This document shows positions 44,060 through 54,041 of a stretch of 64,000 nucleotides of DNA, piece after piece. Both the position numbers and the translations under genes were made by a program. The stretch spans positions 1 through 64,000 of the forward strand of contig NZ_JACVCV010000001.1 of the NCBI RefSeq assembly GCF_017811155.1, given 5' to 3'. This DNA is from Lunatimonas salinarum. Lineage in GTDB: Bacteria > Bacteroidota > Bacteroidia > Cytophagales > Cyclobacteriaceae. Positions within the stretch are counted from its first letter, which is position 1. Each line of letters starts with the position of its first letter. The notes beneath the pieces are model-generated. The model saw only the letters and a list, made by a program, of their open reading frames with translations. It was not told the DNA's origin and ran no database searches.

Positions 44060-45451
44060 ATGCGTTCTGTTCAATTTTCCATCCTATTCTTCGCTTTTAC
44101 CTTTTTTTGTAGTTTCCTATTCGCTCAGGAAGCCGACCACAACGACTATTTGATCAAAAACGCAACAGTAATCACCATCACCAACGGTATCTTGGAAGAG
44201 ACTGATGTATGGATGGCAGACGGTCGAATTCGTCAGATCGGTAAGGGACTGCGCGGATCTAGCAATACGGTGGAAATCGACGGCAGCGGCCGGTTTTTAA
44301 TGCCGGGAATCATTGATGCCCACTCCCATATTGGCTTGGAATCCATCAACGAGCCTACTAGCCCCATCACAGCAGAGGTCAGTATGCGAGATGTCATCAA
44401 TCCCTTTGATGTGGGAATCTACCGGGCATTGGCCGGAGGGGTGACCATTTCCCATGCCATGCATGGCTCTGCAAATGCGATTGGCGGACAAAATGTCACT
44501 TTAAAACATCGATATGGAAAAAAGGATCCCTATGCGTTGGTCATGGAGGATGCCCCTAGAACCATTAAGTTTGCACTAGGAGAAAACCCCACTAGGGTAC
44601 ATGGCAGGGGCAAAGGGTTACAGCCTAGGAGCCGTATGGGGGTGGAAGCAGTCATTCGAAATGGATTTGAGGAAGCAATCCAGTACAAAAATGCGTGGGA
44701 AGCTTACCGCAGTGCGAGCGTGCAGAAAAACAACACCCTCGCACCGCCAAAATACAATGCTCGACTACAGACTATAAGCGATATTTTAGATGGAAAGATT
44801 ATTATCCATTGCCATTCCTATCGTGCAGATGAGATTTACATGCTTATCGAACTCTGTAAAGAGTACAATATCGACAAGATTGTCTTCTCGCATGTTAACG
44901 AAGGTTTCAAAGTAGCCCCAGAACTGGCCAAATACACCATGGGGGCTTCTATCTTTTCAGATTGGTGGGCGTATAAATTTGAAGTTTACTATTCCACGGC
45001 ATACAACGCAGCGGTTCTGGAAAAAAACGGTGTCATTACGTCTATCAACTCAGACTCAGGGGAAGTTATTCGCCACCTTTATCACGAAGCTGCCAAAACC
45101 CAGCGCTATGGCGGACTCAGTGATGCACAGGCCTTGGCCATGATTACCATAAATCCGGCCAAACAATTGGGAATAGAAGACCTGGTTGGATCCATAGAAG
45201 TGGGCAAGCAAGCAGATTTAGTACTGTTTGATGGGCATCCACTTTCTATATATGCGGTACCCCAGATGACCTTCGTGGATGGTATCAAATATTTTGACCG
45301 GTCTCTTGACAATCCGGATCAACGCCTGAAAATCAGTCCATCTGAAATCGTAGAACCCATTTACCTGTATTCTCAAGAGCACAGTTGTATGCAGGATGTA
45401 GCATTTTATTTTAGCAATTTCGGACGTAATCTCTTCGAACACCGACATTGA
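44060..45451 (+). CDS. exported amidohydrolase (metal-binding paralogue)
   Basis: This 463-residue protein has a signal peptide (cleaved after LFAQ, about residue 23). It is the paralogue with an intact binuclear site: DAHSHIG near residue 90, HCHSYRADE near 252 and FSHVNEG near 277, and SINSDSGE near 332. The end keeps ALAMITINPAKQLGI and VGKQADLVLFDG. It would hydrolyse a cyclic amide, dipeptide or similar bond in the periplasm. The product of such clusters in Bacteroidota is often labelled imidazolonepropionase-like, but no histidine-degradation genes lie here. The two degenerate paralogues flank it. Confidence 0.85.
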   Translation: MRSVQFSILFFAFTFFCSFLFAQEADHNDYLIKNATVITITNGILEETDVWMADGRIRQIGKGLRGSSNTVEIDGSGRFLMPGIIDAHSHIGLESINEPTSPITAEVSMRDVINPFDVGIYRALAGGVTISHAMHGSANAIGGQNVTLKHRYGKKDPYALVMEDAPRTIKFALGENPTRVHGRGKGLQPRSRMGVEAVIRNGFEEAIQYKNAWEAYRSASVQKNNTLAPPKYNARLQTISDILDGKIIIHCHSYRADEIYMLIELCKEYNIDKIVFSHVNEGFKVAPELAKYTMGASIFSDWWAYKFEVYYSTAYNAAVLEKNGVITSINSDSGEVIRHLYHEAAKTQRYGGLSDAQALAMITINPAKQLGIEDLVGSIEVGKQADLVLFDGHPLSIYAVPQMTFVDGIKYFDRSLDNPDQRLKISPSEIVEPIYLYSQEHSCMQDVAFYFSNFGRNLFEHRH

Positions 45452-45661
45452 TTAAAATAACGATATAAAGTAACCAGAAAAAAGATCATTACGCCGGTTA
45501 CGCAAAGCTGAATCCAACAGTTAGGCCCTGACCTAAACGAAAAGGCGTAAATGCTTGGTTAAAGTGATGCGTGTCGGCAGTGAGGTATTCCCGGTCTATC
45601 CAAAGGCTGCTTTGTGGTAAACAGGAACAAATCGCAATCGTTGAAAAACATTAAAATACTT

Positions 45662-46963
45662 ATGAGATTTTCCACAAAACACTTCCTTGCCCTTGTCTAT
45701 ATCTTAGCCTCAGCCTCCAACCTGTTCGGACAGGAAGAGGGCTCCGTGCTAAAGGCTGAAAAAGGAAAATTTTTATTAAAATCGGGCACCTTGGTTACCG
45801 TTACTCAGGGGATCCTTGCGGACACCGATCTGCTAATTGAAGACGGAAAGATCAAACGGATTGGGAAAATGCTGCCAGAAGCTGATGCTCAGGTCATTGA
45901 TTGCAAGGCAAAATTTGTATACCCGGGGTTCATTGATTCCGGTACCCGATTAGGCTTGGTAGAGGTAAATTCTCTGGAAGAAACGCGCGATTACCAGGAA
46001 ATCGGTCAGGTAACTCCGAATATGCAGGCCCTGGTGGCTGTTAATCCCAATGCGGTTGCCATACCGGTAACCCGCGTTAGCGGGGTTACCACCGTGCTTT
46101 CACTTCCATCCGGAGGGCTTTTCCCGGGGACTTCCGCTTTGATCCACCTAAATGGGTACACCCCCGATCAAATGTATGCGGGATTTAAAGGAATCGTTCT
46201 GGCATTTCCCAACACAGGCAGAATGGGTCCCAACGATACTCGGAACGAAGAGACTGTAAAAAAGGAGGCCGAAGAGGCCATTCAGCGGCTCGATGAAGTA
46301 TGGGAAAACGCAGCTGAATACCATAAACTACATAACGCGGGTGCTTCATTAGGATACTATCCGGAAATGGCCCAGCTGGCAAAAGTTCTGAATAAGGAAT
46401 TGCCCCTCATAATCGAAGTAAATGTAGCAGGTGATATCCTAAGTGCTATTGAATGGATCAAAGACAAAGATATTCGGGTGGTATTCAGTGGAGTGTCTGA
46501 AGGTTGGCGGGTGGCGGAACAGCTCGCGAAATCAGGTATACCGGTAATAGCCGGACCCATTTTAGCACTTCCTCCCCGACAATCCGACCGATATGACATC
46601 GCTTATGCCAATCCAGGGCTGATGGCAAAGGCTGGCGTAAAAGTGGCCCTTCGCACAAATGAAGCTGAAAATGTAAGAAACCTCCCTTTTCATGCTGGAT
46701 TTGCAGCAACCTATGGAATGGGACAAGAAGAGGCACTAAAGGCGGTCACGATTCATCCTGCTGAAATATTTGGGCTTGAAATGGAAATCGGTTCGCTTGA
46801 AGAGGGAAAAATTGCGAACCTATTTGTGTCAGACGGTGACCCATTTGAACCCAGAAGTCAAATTGTACAGGTTTTTATCCAAGGATACAAAATCCCGCTG
46901 ACCAATCGTCAAATCAGACTTTATCAGGAATTTTTGGAAAGAAGCCCCGGCTTAGCGAAATGA
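45662..46963 (+). CDS. exported amidohydrolase-like protein lacking the HxH metal motif (second)
   Basis: This 433-residue protein has a signal peptide starting at ATG 45662 and ending near FGQ; a GTG at 45614 would only add a charged extension. It has FLLKSGTLVTVTQG and YPGFIDSGTRLG in place of GFIDAHxH, so the first two metal ligands are lost. GLLFPGTSALIHL-like and YGMGQEEALKAVTIHPAEIFGL segments of the family remain. It follows the active paralogue by 210 bases. A heteromeric complex of the three proteins is a plausible but unproven explanation for their conserved order. Confidence 0.78.
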   Translation: MRFSTKHFLALVYILASASNLFGQEEGSVLKAEKGKFLLKSGTLVTVTQGILADTDLLIEDGKIKRIGKMLPEADAQVIDCKAKFVYPGFIDSGTRLGLVEVNSLEETRDYQEIGQVTPNMQALVAVNPNAVAIPVTRVSGVTTVLSLPSGGLFPGTSALIHLNGYTPDQMYAGFKGIVLAFPNTGRMGPNDTRNEETVKKEAEEAIQRLDEVWENAAEYHKLHNAGASLGYYPEMAQLAKVLNKELPLIIEVNVAGDILSAIEWIKDKDIRVVFSGVSEGWRVAEQLAKSGIPVIAGPILALPPRQSDRYDIAYANPGLMAKAGVKVALRTNEAENVRNLPFHAGFAATYGMGQEEALKAVTIHPAEIFGLEMEIGSLEEGKIANLFVSDGDPFEPRSQIVQVFIQGYKIPLTNRQIRLYQEFLERSPGLAK

Positions 46964-47099
46964 TCCCCTTTATAACTTTGTACAAGGCATTCATTTTATC
47001 TGAATGGTCGGTATATTTGTTCCCTGTAATCCTGCTTAAGCCTTTCTTACATCCAAGGAGTTAAACAGGGTGTCTTAACCAGTAACAACTCGCCTTTTG

Positions 47100-48266
47100 A
47101 TGAAAAAGACTACCTACCTCTTTCTGTTTGCACTTTCGACCATTTGGTTTTCCTGTAGTGATCCCAATAAAGAAGCGAAAGTGGCTGAGATTATTTCTAC
47201 CGTAAAAGCAACTCATGCTCCCGATAAGCGGATAGCCCTTTGGGAGATTACTTTTGAAAATGGTTTACTAAAGGGCGAAACCAACCTCCCAGATGCACTA
47301 AAGGAGCTCGTTGGCCAAATGGAAGCGAATGGAATACCTTACCAAAATCAGGTGAACATCCTTCCAGATAAGGAGTTAGGTGACAAAACCCTCGCATTGG
47401 TCACCATATCCGTAGCCAATATCCGAAGCCAACCCAAGCATTCTGCTGAGTTGGCCACCCAAGCCCTCCTTGGAACGCCATTAAACGTGCTTAAGCAGGA
47501 AGGCAGTTGGTATCTGGTTCAAACACCAGAGGGATATATTTCTTGGGTAGATGCAGCCGGAATTGCCCTAAAGTCTACCGAGGAGATGGCTGCGTGGACA
47601 GAAGCAGAGAAACTGGTATACACCGAAATGTTGGGGGTTCTATTTTCTAAGCCAGACCTGACGCAGTTGCCCGTTTCAGACCTGACGGCTGGAAATATGC
47701 TGAAACACCTGGGTGAGGAAGGAAACTTCTATTTGGTAGAGCTTCCGGACGGTAGAAAAGGATATGTGTCACAGGATGAGACCTTGCCCTATGTTTCCTG
47801 GCTAGCCTCTCGGGAGTTGTCGGATGAAAACCTGATCGCGACGGCCAAGCGCATGATGGGTGTGCCCTACCTATGGGGCGGTACTTCTCCCAAAGGAGTG
47901 GACTGTAGTGGATTCACCAAGACTGTTTTTTTTCTCAATGGAATGATTATCCCTCGTGACGCTTCGCAGCAGGTAAACGAAGGACAGGAAGTGGACACCA
48001 CTAAAAACTGGGAAAATCTGGAGGTTGGAGATCTGCTGTTTTTTGGCGTACCGGCCGCCGAGGACAAGCCAGAACGTGTGGTACATGTGGGCATGTGGAT
48101 AGGTGACCAATCGTTCATCCACTCCAGGGGAAGGGTACGTATCAGTAGCTTTGATCCCAATGATGAAAACTATGACGAGTATGAATTAAACCGATATCTG
48201 CGAACCAAAAGAATTCGCCATAGTACAGGTGATAAACTTTGGAAGGTAAATAGTCTGATTCACTAG
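47100..48266 (+). CDS. NlpC/P60 (C40) peptidase lipoprotein with SH3 domains
   Basis: This 388-residue lipoprotein (lipobox IWFSC) cleaves peptidoglycan stem peptides. Two SH3b-like domains (about 97-165 and 185-235; ANIRSQPKHSAE and LVELPDGRKGYV) precede the C40 catalytic domain. The catalytic Cys is C269 in GVDCSGFTK, and His is H329 in VVHVGMWIG, with a third residue near H343. The arrangement matches gamma-D-glutamyl-L-diamino acid endopeptidases such as YkfC, which recycle cell-wall peptides. A TTG at 47097 also opens the frame; ATG 47100 gives the usual signal. The M28 peptidase gene follows after 254 bases. Confidence 0.87.
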   Translation: MKKTTYLFLFALSTIWFSCSDPNKEAKVAEIISTVKATHAPDKRIALWEITFENGLLKGETNLPDALKELVGQMEANGIPYQNQVNILPDKELGDKTLALVTISVANIRSQPKHSAELATQALLGTPLNVLKQEGSWYLVQTPEGYISWVDAAGIALKSTEEMAAWTEAEKLVYTEMLGVLFSKPDLTQLPVSDLTAGNMLKHLGEEGNFYLVELPDGRKGYVSQDETLPYVSWLASRELSDENLIATAKRMMGVPYLWGGTSPKGVDCSGFTKTVFFLNGMIIPRDASQQVNEGQEVDTTKNWENLEVGDLLFFGVPAAEDKPERVVHVGMWIGDQSFIHSRGRVRISSFDPNDENYDEYELNRYLRTKRIRHSTGDKLWKVNSLIH

Positions 48267-48520
48267 TTGCCTCCAATAAACGAATCAGTGGTTTGGGGTG
48301 ATAAAAGAAAGAGTGAATAACCTAAAATATTGATTCCGTGATTCCGTCTTTATCTTTAGTGAAGGACCGGTTATTGTCTCCATTAGATTAAGCTCGAAAA
48401 TTCGATGCCGCACCCAAGGGATACCGTCACGATGCAAGCAACTCGTGATCGAATGACTATCATATCAGCGGTCTTTTGCCAGTAAGTGGCCATTTGACCG
48501 ATAAATACTACGATTAAAAC

Positions 48521-50626
48521 ATGAAAAACCTTCTTACTCTTCTGCTATTTATCCTGACCAGCTCATACCTAGAAGCGCAGGAGCTCCATTATGGATTTTC
48601 CAATTCAAATTTGGCTACGCAAAAACAATTGGAGGAGCAGTTCTTGGAACTGGTCGACTTTTCCCGCTTCCGTGTTCACTTAGAGGTTACCGCTTCTGAA
48701 CCGCATGTGGCTGGCAGCGAAGCCAACCACAAAGTAGGAAGGTATTTGGTCGAAACCATGGAAGCCGCGGGATGGGAGGTCAAGAGCTACCCATACGACG
48801 TGTACCTGGCGGCGGAACCTGGAGAGTCATTCGTAGAGATCGTCACGCCACAGAGAAAGCCGCTTAATCAGCAGGAATACATCCTGTCGGAAGACCCCTA
48901 TTCCAATCATCCAGCATTGGAGAAAGGATGGAATGCCTACTCCGGTAGTGGGGATGTCACCGCAGAGATAGTATATGCCAATTACGGAACGAAGGCGGAT
49001 TTCGAAAAGCTAAAGGCACTCGGTATTTCGGTAGAGGGAAAAATTGTGATTGCCCGGTATGGTGGCAACTTTAGGGGCTACAAGGCCAAGTTTGCCGAAG
49101 AATATGGAGCTGTTGGTTTACTTATATTCACAGACCCAGCCGATAGTGGGTACGCAAAAGGATTGGTGTACCCTGAAGGCATTTACTATAACGAGAGCTC
49201 CGTGCAGCGGGGTTCCCTATTGACCGTACCATTTACCGGTGACCCCTTGACACCCTTTCAGCCTGCTTTACCCCTAGATGGAAATAAGCAGGTAGCCAGA
49301 AATAGTCCAAAAGAAGCGGGGCTTCCCAACATCCCGGTTTCCCCAATTCCCTACGCGTCTGCAAGGGAAATCATCGGTGCCATGAAAGGACAGCCGGTGC
49401 CGGCGGGCTGGCAGGGTGGCCTACCCTTTACTTACAGGGTTGAGGGCGGGGAAGCCCTTACAGTCCGGATAAAGGTCGAGCAAAAGCGGGACTTTGTAAG
49501 GATAAACAACGTAGTCGGTATGTTGGAGGGTAGTACTTATGCAGATGAGTGGGTTATCCTTGGCTGTCACTATGATGCATGGTCTTTTGGTGCCACGGAC
49601 CCGAACAGTGGTACATCCATGCTTCTATCCCTAAGCGAAACACTGGGGAAAATGGCCAAAGCAGGTAAAAGACCTAAACGATCCATCCTTATTGCCCACT
49701 GGGATGGAGAGGAACATGGAGTGATCGGATCTGCGGAATGGGTAGAGCAATTGAAGGACGAGCTACAAGCCAAAGCCGTTGCCTACCTGAATTTTGATGG
49801 CGCGGTGTCAGGTAAAAATGTCGGAGGGGCGTCCTCTCCCACCCTCAAATACCTGATGGGAGGAGCTACCAAATCCGTGAAGCTTCCAGATTCGGATCAA
49901 ACTATCTTCGACACATGGGCAGGAGAGAATGCCGAACCACCGATCAGGCCTTTGGGGGGTGGCTCAGATCACATCGCCTTTTATATGTTTGCTGGTATCC
50001 CTTCACTTAGTGGAGGCGCTGGAGGCCCTACCCTCTACCATACCAATTACGATAATCTGCACTTTTACGAAAAATTTGCCGATTCCAGCTTCAAAATGGG
50101 TGGTACCGTAGAACAATGGGTAGGGATCATGGCCCTTCGTGCAGCAAACGCAGATGTAATACCCTACAAGCCAACGCAATATGCAGAAGATTTAAAAGCC
50201 CATTTTGATCAGGCAGAGTCACAGATTTCCACATTTTCCGATGATTTCCCCGGCTTTACCCGCTCAAAAACGGCGATTGCAACGTTGGCTAGCCAAGCAG
50301 AAAAATTTGAACAGGCGGTGGAGGTTGCCCTTGCAAAAGACAAACTATCCAATAGGCAGCTAAAGCGCCTTAACCAACAATTACTGGAGTGGGAAAAGAG
50401 CTTTCTTGCTAAAGAAGGTATGCCATTCGGAAGTTGGTATAAGTCATTATATGGGTCTACTGATCCTTTTAGCGGATATGCTTCATGGGTGTTACCGGCC
50501 ATTCAATACTACATTGAGCTAAAAGACCTTACTGCCATGGAAAAATGGGACATCAATTATTCCGAGGCTATTCAGCTACTTTCGAAAAAAATAGAAGCTT
50601 CTGCAGAACTAGTGGGAAATGACTAA
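48521..50626 (+). CDS. M28 metallopeptidase (glutamate carboxypeptidase II-like)
   Basis: This 701-residue exported enzyme (signal to EAQ, about residue 20) has the three-domain layout of PSMA/NAALADase: a PA domain (about 130-270), an M28 zinc peptidase domain (about 335-560) and a TFR-dimerisation helical domain (about 590-701). Zinc-binding elements are GCHYDAWS (H350), DPNSGTS, HWDGEEHG with the catalytic Glu pair, NFDG and the final YHTNYD histidine. It removes C-terminal acidic residues from peptides. The MFS transporter gene overlaps its end by 8 bases, so uptake of the released product may be coupled. Confidence 0.9.
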   Translation: MKNLLTLLLFILTSSYLEAQELHYGFSNSNLATQKQLEEQFLELVDFSRFRVHLEVTASEPHVAGSEANHKVGRYLVETMEAAGWEVKSYPYDVYLAAEPGESFVEIVTPQRKPLNQQEYILSEDPYSNHPALEKGWNAYSGSGDVTAEIVYANYGTKADFEKLKALGISVEGKIVIARYGGNFRGYKAKFAEEYGAVGLLIFTDPADSGYAKGLVYPEGIYYNESSVQRGSLLTVPFTGDPLTPFQPALPLDGNKQVARNSPKEAGLPNIPVSPIPYASAREIIGAMKGQPVPAGWQGGLPFTYRVEGGEALTVRIKVEQKRDFVRINNVVGMLEGSTYADEWVILGCHYDAWSFGATDPNSGTSMLLSLSETLGKMAKAGKRPKRSILIAHWDGEEHGVIGSAEWVEQLKDELQAKAVAYLNFDGAVSGKNVGGASSPTLKYLMGGATKSVKLPDSDQTIFDTWAGENAEPPIRPLGGGSDHIAFYMFAGIPSLSGGAGGPTLYHTNYDNLHFYEKFADSSFKMGGTVEQWVGIMALRAANADVIPYKPTQYAEDLKAHFDQAESQISTFSDDFPGFTRSKTAIATLASQAEKFEQAVEVALAKDKLSNRQLKRLNQQLLEWEKSFLAKEGMPFGSWYKSLYGSTDPFSGYASWVLPAIQYYIELKDLTAMEKWDINYSEAIQLLSKKIEASAELVGND

Positions 50627-51845
50627 TCCGGCAGGATCAAGGAATGTACAAAACGTGGTAAAAGGCGAAGGTACCGTCTACTCCATTCTGTTCACCATCA
50701 GCTTTGCACACTTTCTAAACGATTTGGTGCAGTCCGTAATTCCAGCAGTCTATCCATTGCTGAAAGACAACTACGCGTTAACCTTTACGCAAATAGGGTT
50801 GATCACCTTCACGTTTCAGGCCACTGCTTCGCTGCTTCAACCCTTTGTAGGGTACTTTACTGACAAAAAGCCGCAGCCTTTCTCTCTACCGATCGGGATG
50901 GGTTTTTCCCTACTCGGCCTCCTTCTTTTGGCGGCTGCGGGATCCTATTGGGGGATTCTAGCGGCTGTCGGATTGGTAGGGATGGGATCGTCGGTTTTTC
51001 ATCCGGAATCCTCGCGGGTAGCCTATTTGGCTTCTGGTGGCAGGAGGGGTTTTGCACAGTCAGTATTTCAGATTGGCGGTAACGCCGGTTCAGCCATCGG
51101 CCCCTTGCTGGTTGCATTGGTCGTAATGCCCTATGGGCAAGGAAATGTCCGATGGTTTGCCGTCGGGACCCTCATGGCGATAATAGCGCTTTATAAAGTG
51201 GGCCATTGGTATAGAGCTAACATTGCCGAAAGAAAGTCCTCGGTCGGAAAATCTTTTACCATAGCCAGTCATGGACTTTCGATGGGAAAAGTGAAAGCCT
51301 CGGTTGCCATTCTATTGGTGCTGATCTTTTCCAAATATTTTTACATGGCCTGTATGACTAGCTATTTTACCTTTTTCCTTATCGAAAAGTTTCAGGTCAG
51401 CGTGGCCACCTCCCAAATATACCTGTTTGTGTTTCTAGCTGCAATTGCCGCAGGAACTTATCTGGGTGGGCCCATGGGAGACAAATACGGGAGAAAGTAC
51501 ATCATTTGGGTTTCCATCTTGGGATCGGCACCGTTCACGCTACTCCTGCCTCATGTCGGGCTGGGCTGGGTGATCCTCCTTGCGATTTTGATTGGCGTAA
51601 TATTGGCTTCTGCATTTTCGGCAATATTAGTCTATGCTCAGGAACTTCTTCCTGGTAGGGTAGGCATGATTTCCGGGCTGTTTTTCGGATTTGCTTTTGG
51701 CATGGGAGGGCTGGGCTCTGCATTGCTCGGAAAGCTGGCAGATCAGACCGATATCCAATTTGTGTTTTTGGTTTGCTCCTTCCTTCCGTTGTTAGGACTG
51801 GTGACTTGGCTGCTCCCTAATTTGAAAGAAAAACGGACTACCTAA
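50619..51845 (+). CDS. MFS transporter of the Fsr (fosmidomycin resistance) type
   Basis: This 408-residue protein has about twelve hydrophobic segments and the MFS family pattern. Its first helices (SFAHFLNDLVQSVIPAVYPLLKD) and the GFFTDKKPQPF-like loop (GYFTDKKPQPF) match the Fsr group of exporters. A second-half motif A appears as GGPMGDKYGRK near residue 285. Fsr exports fosmidomycin in E. coli, but Bacteroidota homologues have unknown substrates. Its start codon lies inside the end of the M28 peptidase gene, so the two are made together. Direction of transport cannot be read from sequence. Confidence 0.87.
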   Translation: MTNPAGSRNVQNVVKGEGTVYSILFTISFAHFLNDLVQSVIPAVYPLLKDNYALTFTQIGLITFTFQATASLLQPFVGYFTDKKPQPFSLPIGMGFSLLGLLLLAAAGSYWGILAAVGLVGMGSSVFHPESSRVAYLASGGRRGFAQSVFQIGGNAGSAIGPLLVALVVMPYGQGNVRWFAVGTLMAIIALYKVGHWYRANIAERKSSVGKSFTIASHGLSMGKVKASVAILLVLIFSKYFYMACMTSYFTFFLIEKFQVSVATSQIYLFVFLAAIAAGTYLGGPMGDKYGRKYIIWVSILGSAPFTLLLPHVGLGWVILLAILIGVILASAFSAILVYAQELLPGRVGMISGLFFGFAFGMGGLGSALLGKLADQTDIQFVFLVCSFLPLLGLVTWLLPNLKEKRTT

Positions 51846-51967
51846 GAAAACGCCAGCTAAACCAAAATGTGTGTTGATTGGCAGTCTTTCGGATGGTATG
51901 ATTGTCAATTAGGAAGTATACTAATAACTGACAAGTAATACTTTACATCAACCAAACCGAATGTTTT

Positions 51968-54019
51968 ATGAAGCGTCACTTTTTTTCGATTAGAACAGCC
52001 AACCTCCTTTACTTCGCCTACTTCCTAGTTGGAGTTGACGTGTTTGGCATGCAGCAGAGCAGTCCAAACGACATTTTTTCGACGGTCGTACCCGATACGA
52101 CAAGGCAAATTTCCCCGCTTTCTTATCAAAATCCCTCGCTATTGGTAGACCTTGGCGTAGGACTATGGGCCTGGCCGCTTCCCATGGATTGGAACGAAGA
52201 TGGATTGATGGACCTTGTAGTGGTATGTACCGATCGTCCTTCAAATGGAATCCATGTGTTTTTACAAAGTGGTGAAACCGACCCTACTACGCTTTTGCCT
52301 ATCTTTGAACCCAGTTTTCGTATTGGGGCCGCGGGGAGGTCCCCTCAGATCTCCTACCACGACGAGGGCTATCGGGTCACTACTTCCGGCGCTTACTACC
52401 CTGATTTCAAAAACTCAGGCTTCGACCATCCCCAAATGCTGGGAAACCCTGAGAGCATTCATCCCGAAGAGGGAAGAATCCGAGCAAATCAATGGAAATT
52501 TGTCGACTTCAACGGCAACGGCGTACTCGATCTGATCGTGGGTACCGGTTTCTGGGGCGAATACGGATGGGATGATGCTTGGGATTCGGAAGGTAATTGG
52601 AAAAACGGACCATTGCGCGGCTACACCTATCTTTTGGAAAACCACGGTACCGACGCCCAACCGGACTATGCCGCACCAAGAAGAATCCACACTACATCCG
52701 GAGAACCTATAGACGTGTATGGAATGCCCTCTCCAAATTTTGCGGATTTTGATTTGGATGGGGATTTGGATTTATTATGTGGTGAATTTCTGGATGGCTT
52801 CACGTATTTTGAAAATGTGGGGAATCGAAACAATCCCCTGTATGCACCCGGAAAAAAGCTTACGATTGCCGGCGTACCACTTCGGATGGAACTTTGTATG
52901 ATTACGCCCACAGTGGTAGATTTTATAGGCAACGGCATCTTAGACCTGGTCGTTGGAGACGAAGATGGACGTGTAGCCCTCCTTGAGGGAACAGGTGCCG
53001 TTTTAAATGGTGTGCCTCAGTTTTTACCTCCTCGGTACTTCAAACAACGGGCCGACAAGGTGAAGTTCGGAGCCTTGGCCGCCCCGGTCAGTGTGGATTG
53101 GGACGGAGACGGGCTTGAGGACCTGATCGTCGGAAATACAGCAGGTTATGTGGGGTTTATCAAAAATATGGGAGGAGATCCACCTCTTTGGGCAACTCCT
53201 GTATACTTGGCGGATCAACACGGCGTCATCCGGGAGCAAGCAGGTTCTAATGGATCCATTCAAGGCCCGGCGGAAGCAAAATGGGGTTATACCAATCCTT
53301 CGGTAGGAGATTGGGACGGAGATGGATTGCCAGACATCGTTACAAATGGAATTTGGGGAAAGGTGCTCTTTTACAAAAATATAGGCACCCGGACAGCCCC
53401 AAAGCTCGCTTCGGGTGTGCCAGTAGAAGTCGATTACAACGGCCCCACCCCTACCCCTGACTGGACTTGGTGGAAGCCCGAGGGAAAAGAATTGGTGACA
53501 CAGTGGCGCACCACTCCCCACCTCATCGATTGGAATGGAGACAGTCTAATGGACCTGGTGATGCTAGATCAAGAAGGGTATTTGGCATTTTTTGAAAGAA
53601 AACGAAAATCCGATGGTTCGCTGGGGTTAGCACCGCCCCAACGGGTTTTTTGGGGAGAAGGAGTATCAGCCTACGATGGAAGCGGCCGACCCCAAAATGA
53701 AGATTCCGGCCTATTACGGATGAATCAGCGCCAAGCCGGAGGAAGTGGCAGAAGAACCTTTACCTTTTTTGATTGGGACCACGATGGCGTTTTGGACATT
53801 CTGGTGAATAGCGCCACCAATGTAAATGTGCTCAAGGGACTCGGAAAAGATTCATCTGGGCGCTGGCGATTCAAGGACAGTGGCCCGGTGCACCATAAAT
53901 TACTTGCCGCCCATTCCACCACGCCTACCATTGCACAATGGGCTGGAAACCGCTATTTGATTATTGGCGCGGAAGATGGCTACTTCTATTACCTTCCCGT
54001 ACCTGAAACGCTCAAGTAG
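51968..54019 (+). CDS. exported FG-GAP/VCBS repeat protein
   Basis: This 683-residue protein has an N-terminal signal segment and at least six calcium-binding repeat loops of the FG-GAP/VCBS type: DWNEDGLMDL, DLDGDLDLL, DWDGDGLEDL, DWDGDGLPDI, DWNGDSLMDL and DWDHDGVLDI. These form a beta-propeller like the integrin alpha head. Such proteins in Bacteroidota sit on the cell surface and bind or process polysaccharides, and some related to lyases are catalytic. No catalytic motif is visible here. It is convergent with the LolD gene, whose stop lies 22 bases on. Confidence 0.8.
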   Translation: MKRHFFSIRTANLLYFAYFLVGVDVFGMQQSSPNDIFSTVVPDTTRQISPLSYQNPSLLVDLGVGLWAWPLPMDWNEDGLMDLVVVCTDRPSNGIHVFLQSGETDPTTLLPIFEPSFRIGAAGRSPQISYHDEGYRVTTSGAYYPDFKNSGFDHPQMLGNPESIHPEEGRIRANQWKFVDFNGNGVLDLIVGTGFWGEYGWDDAWDSEGNWKNGPLRGYTYLLENHGTDAQPDYAAPRRIHTTSGEPIDVYGMPSPNFADFDLDGDLDLLCGEFLDGFTYFENVGNRNNPLYAPGKKLTIAGVPLRMELCMITPTVVDFIGNGILDLVVGDEDGRVALLEGTGAVLNGVPQFLPPRYFKQRADKVKFGALAAPVSVDWDGDGLEDLIVGNTAGYVGFIKNMGGDPPLWATPVYLADQHGVIREQAGSNGSIQGPAEAKWGYTNPSVGDWDGDGLPDIVTNGIWGKVLFYKNIGTRTAPKLASGVPVEVDYNGPTPTPDWTWWKPEGKELVTQWRTTPHLIDWNGDSLMDLVMLDQEGYLAFFERKRKSDGSLGLAPPQRVFWGEGVSAYDGSGRPQNEDSGLLRMNQRQAGGSGRRTFTFFDWDHDGVLDILVNSATNVNVLKGLGKDSSGRWRFKDSGPVHHKLLAAHSTTPTIAQWAGNRYLIIGAEDGYFYYLPVPETLK

Positions 54020-54041
54020 GAGCAAAAAGCATATCTATCGT

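Noticed and set aside
48330-48348. Direct repeat GATTCCGT x2 ahead of the M28 peptidase gene
   Set aside because: It is too short and isolated to support a regulatory claim.
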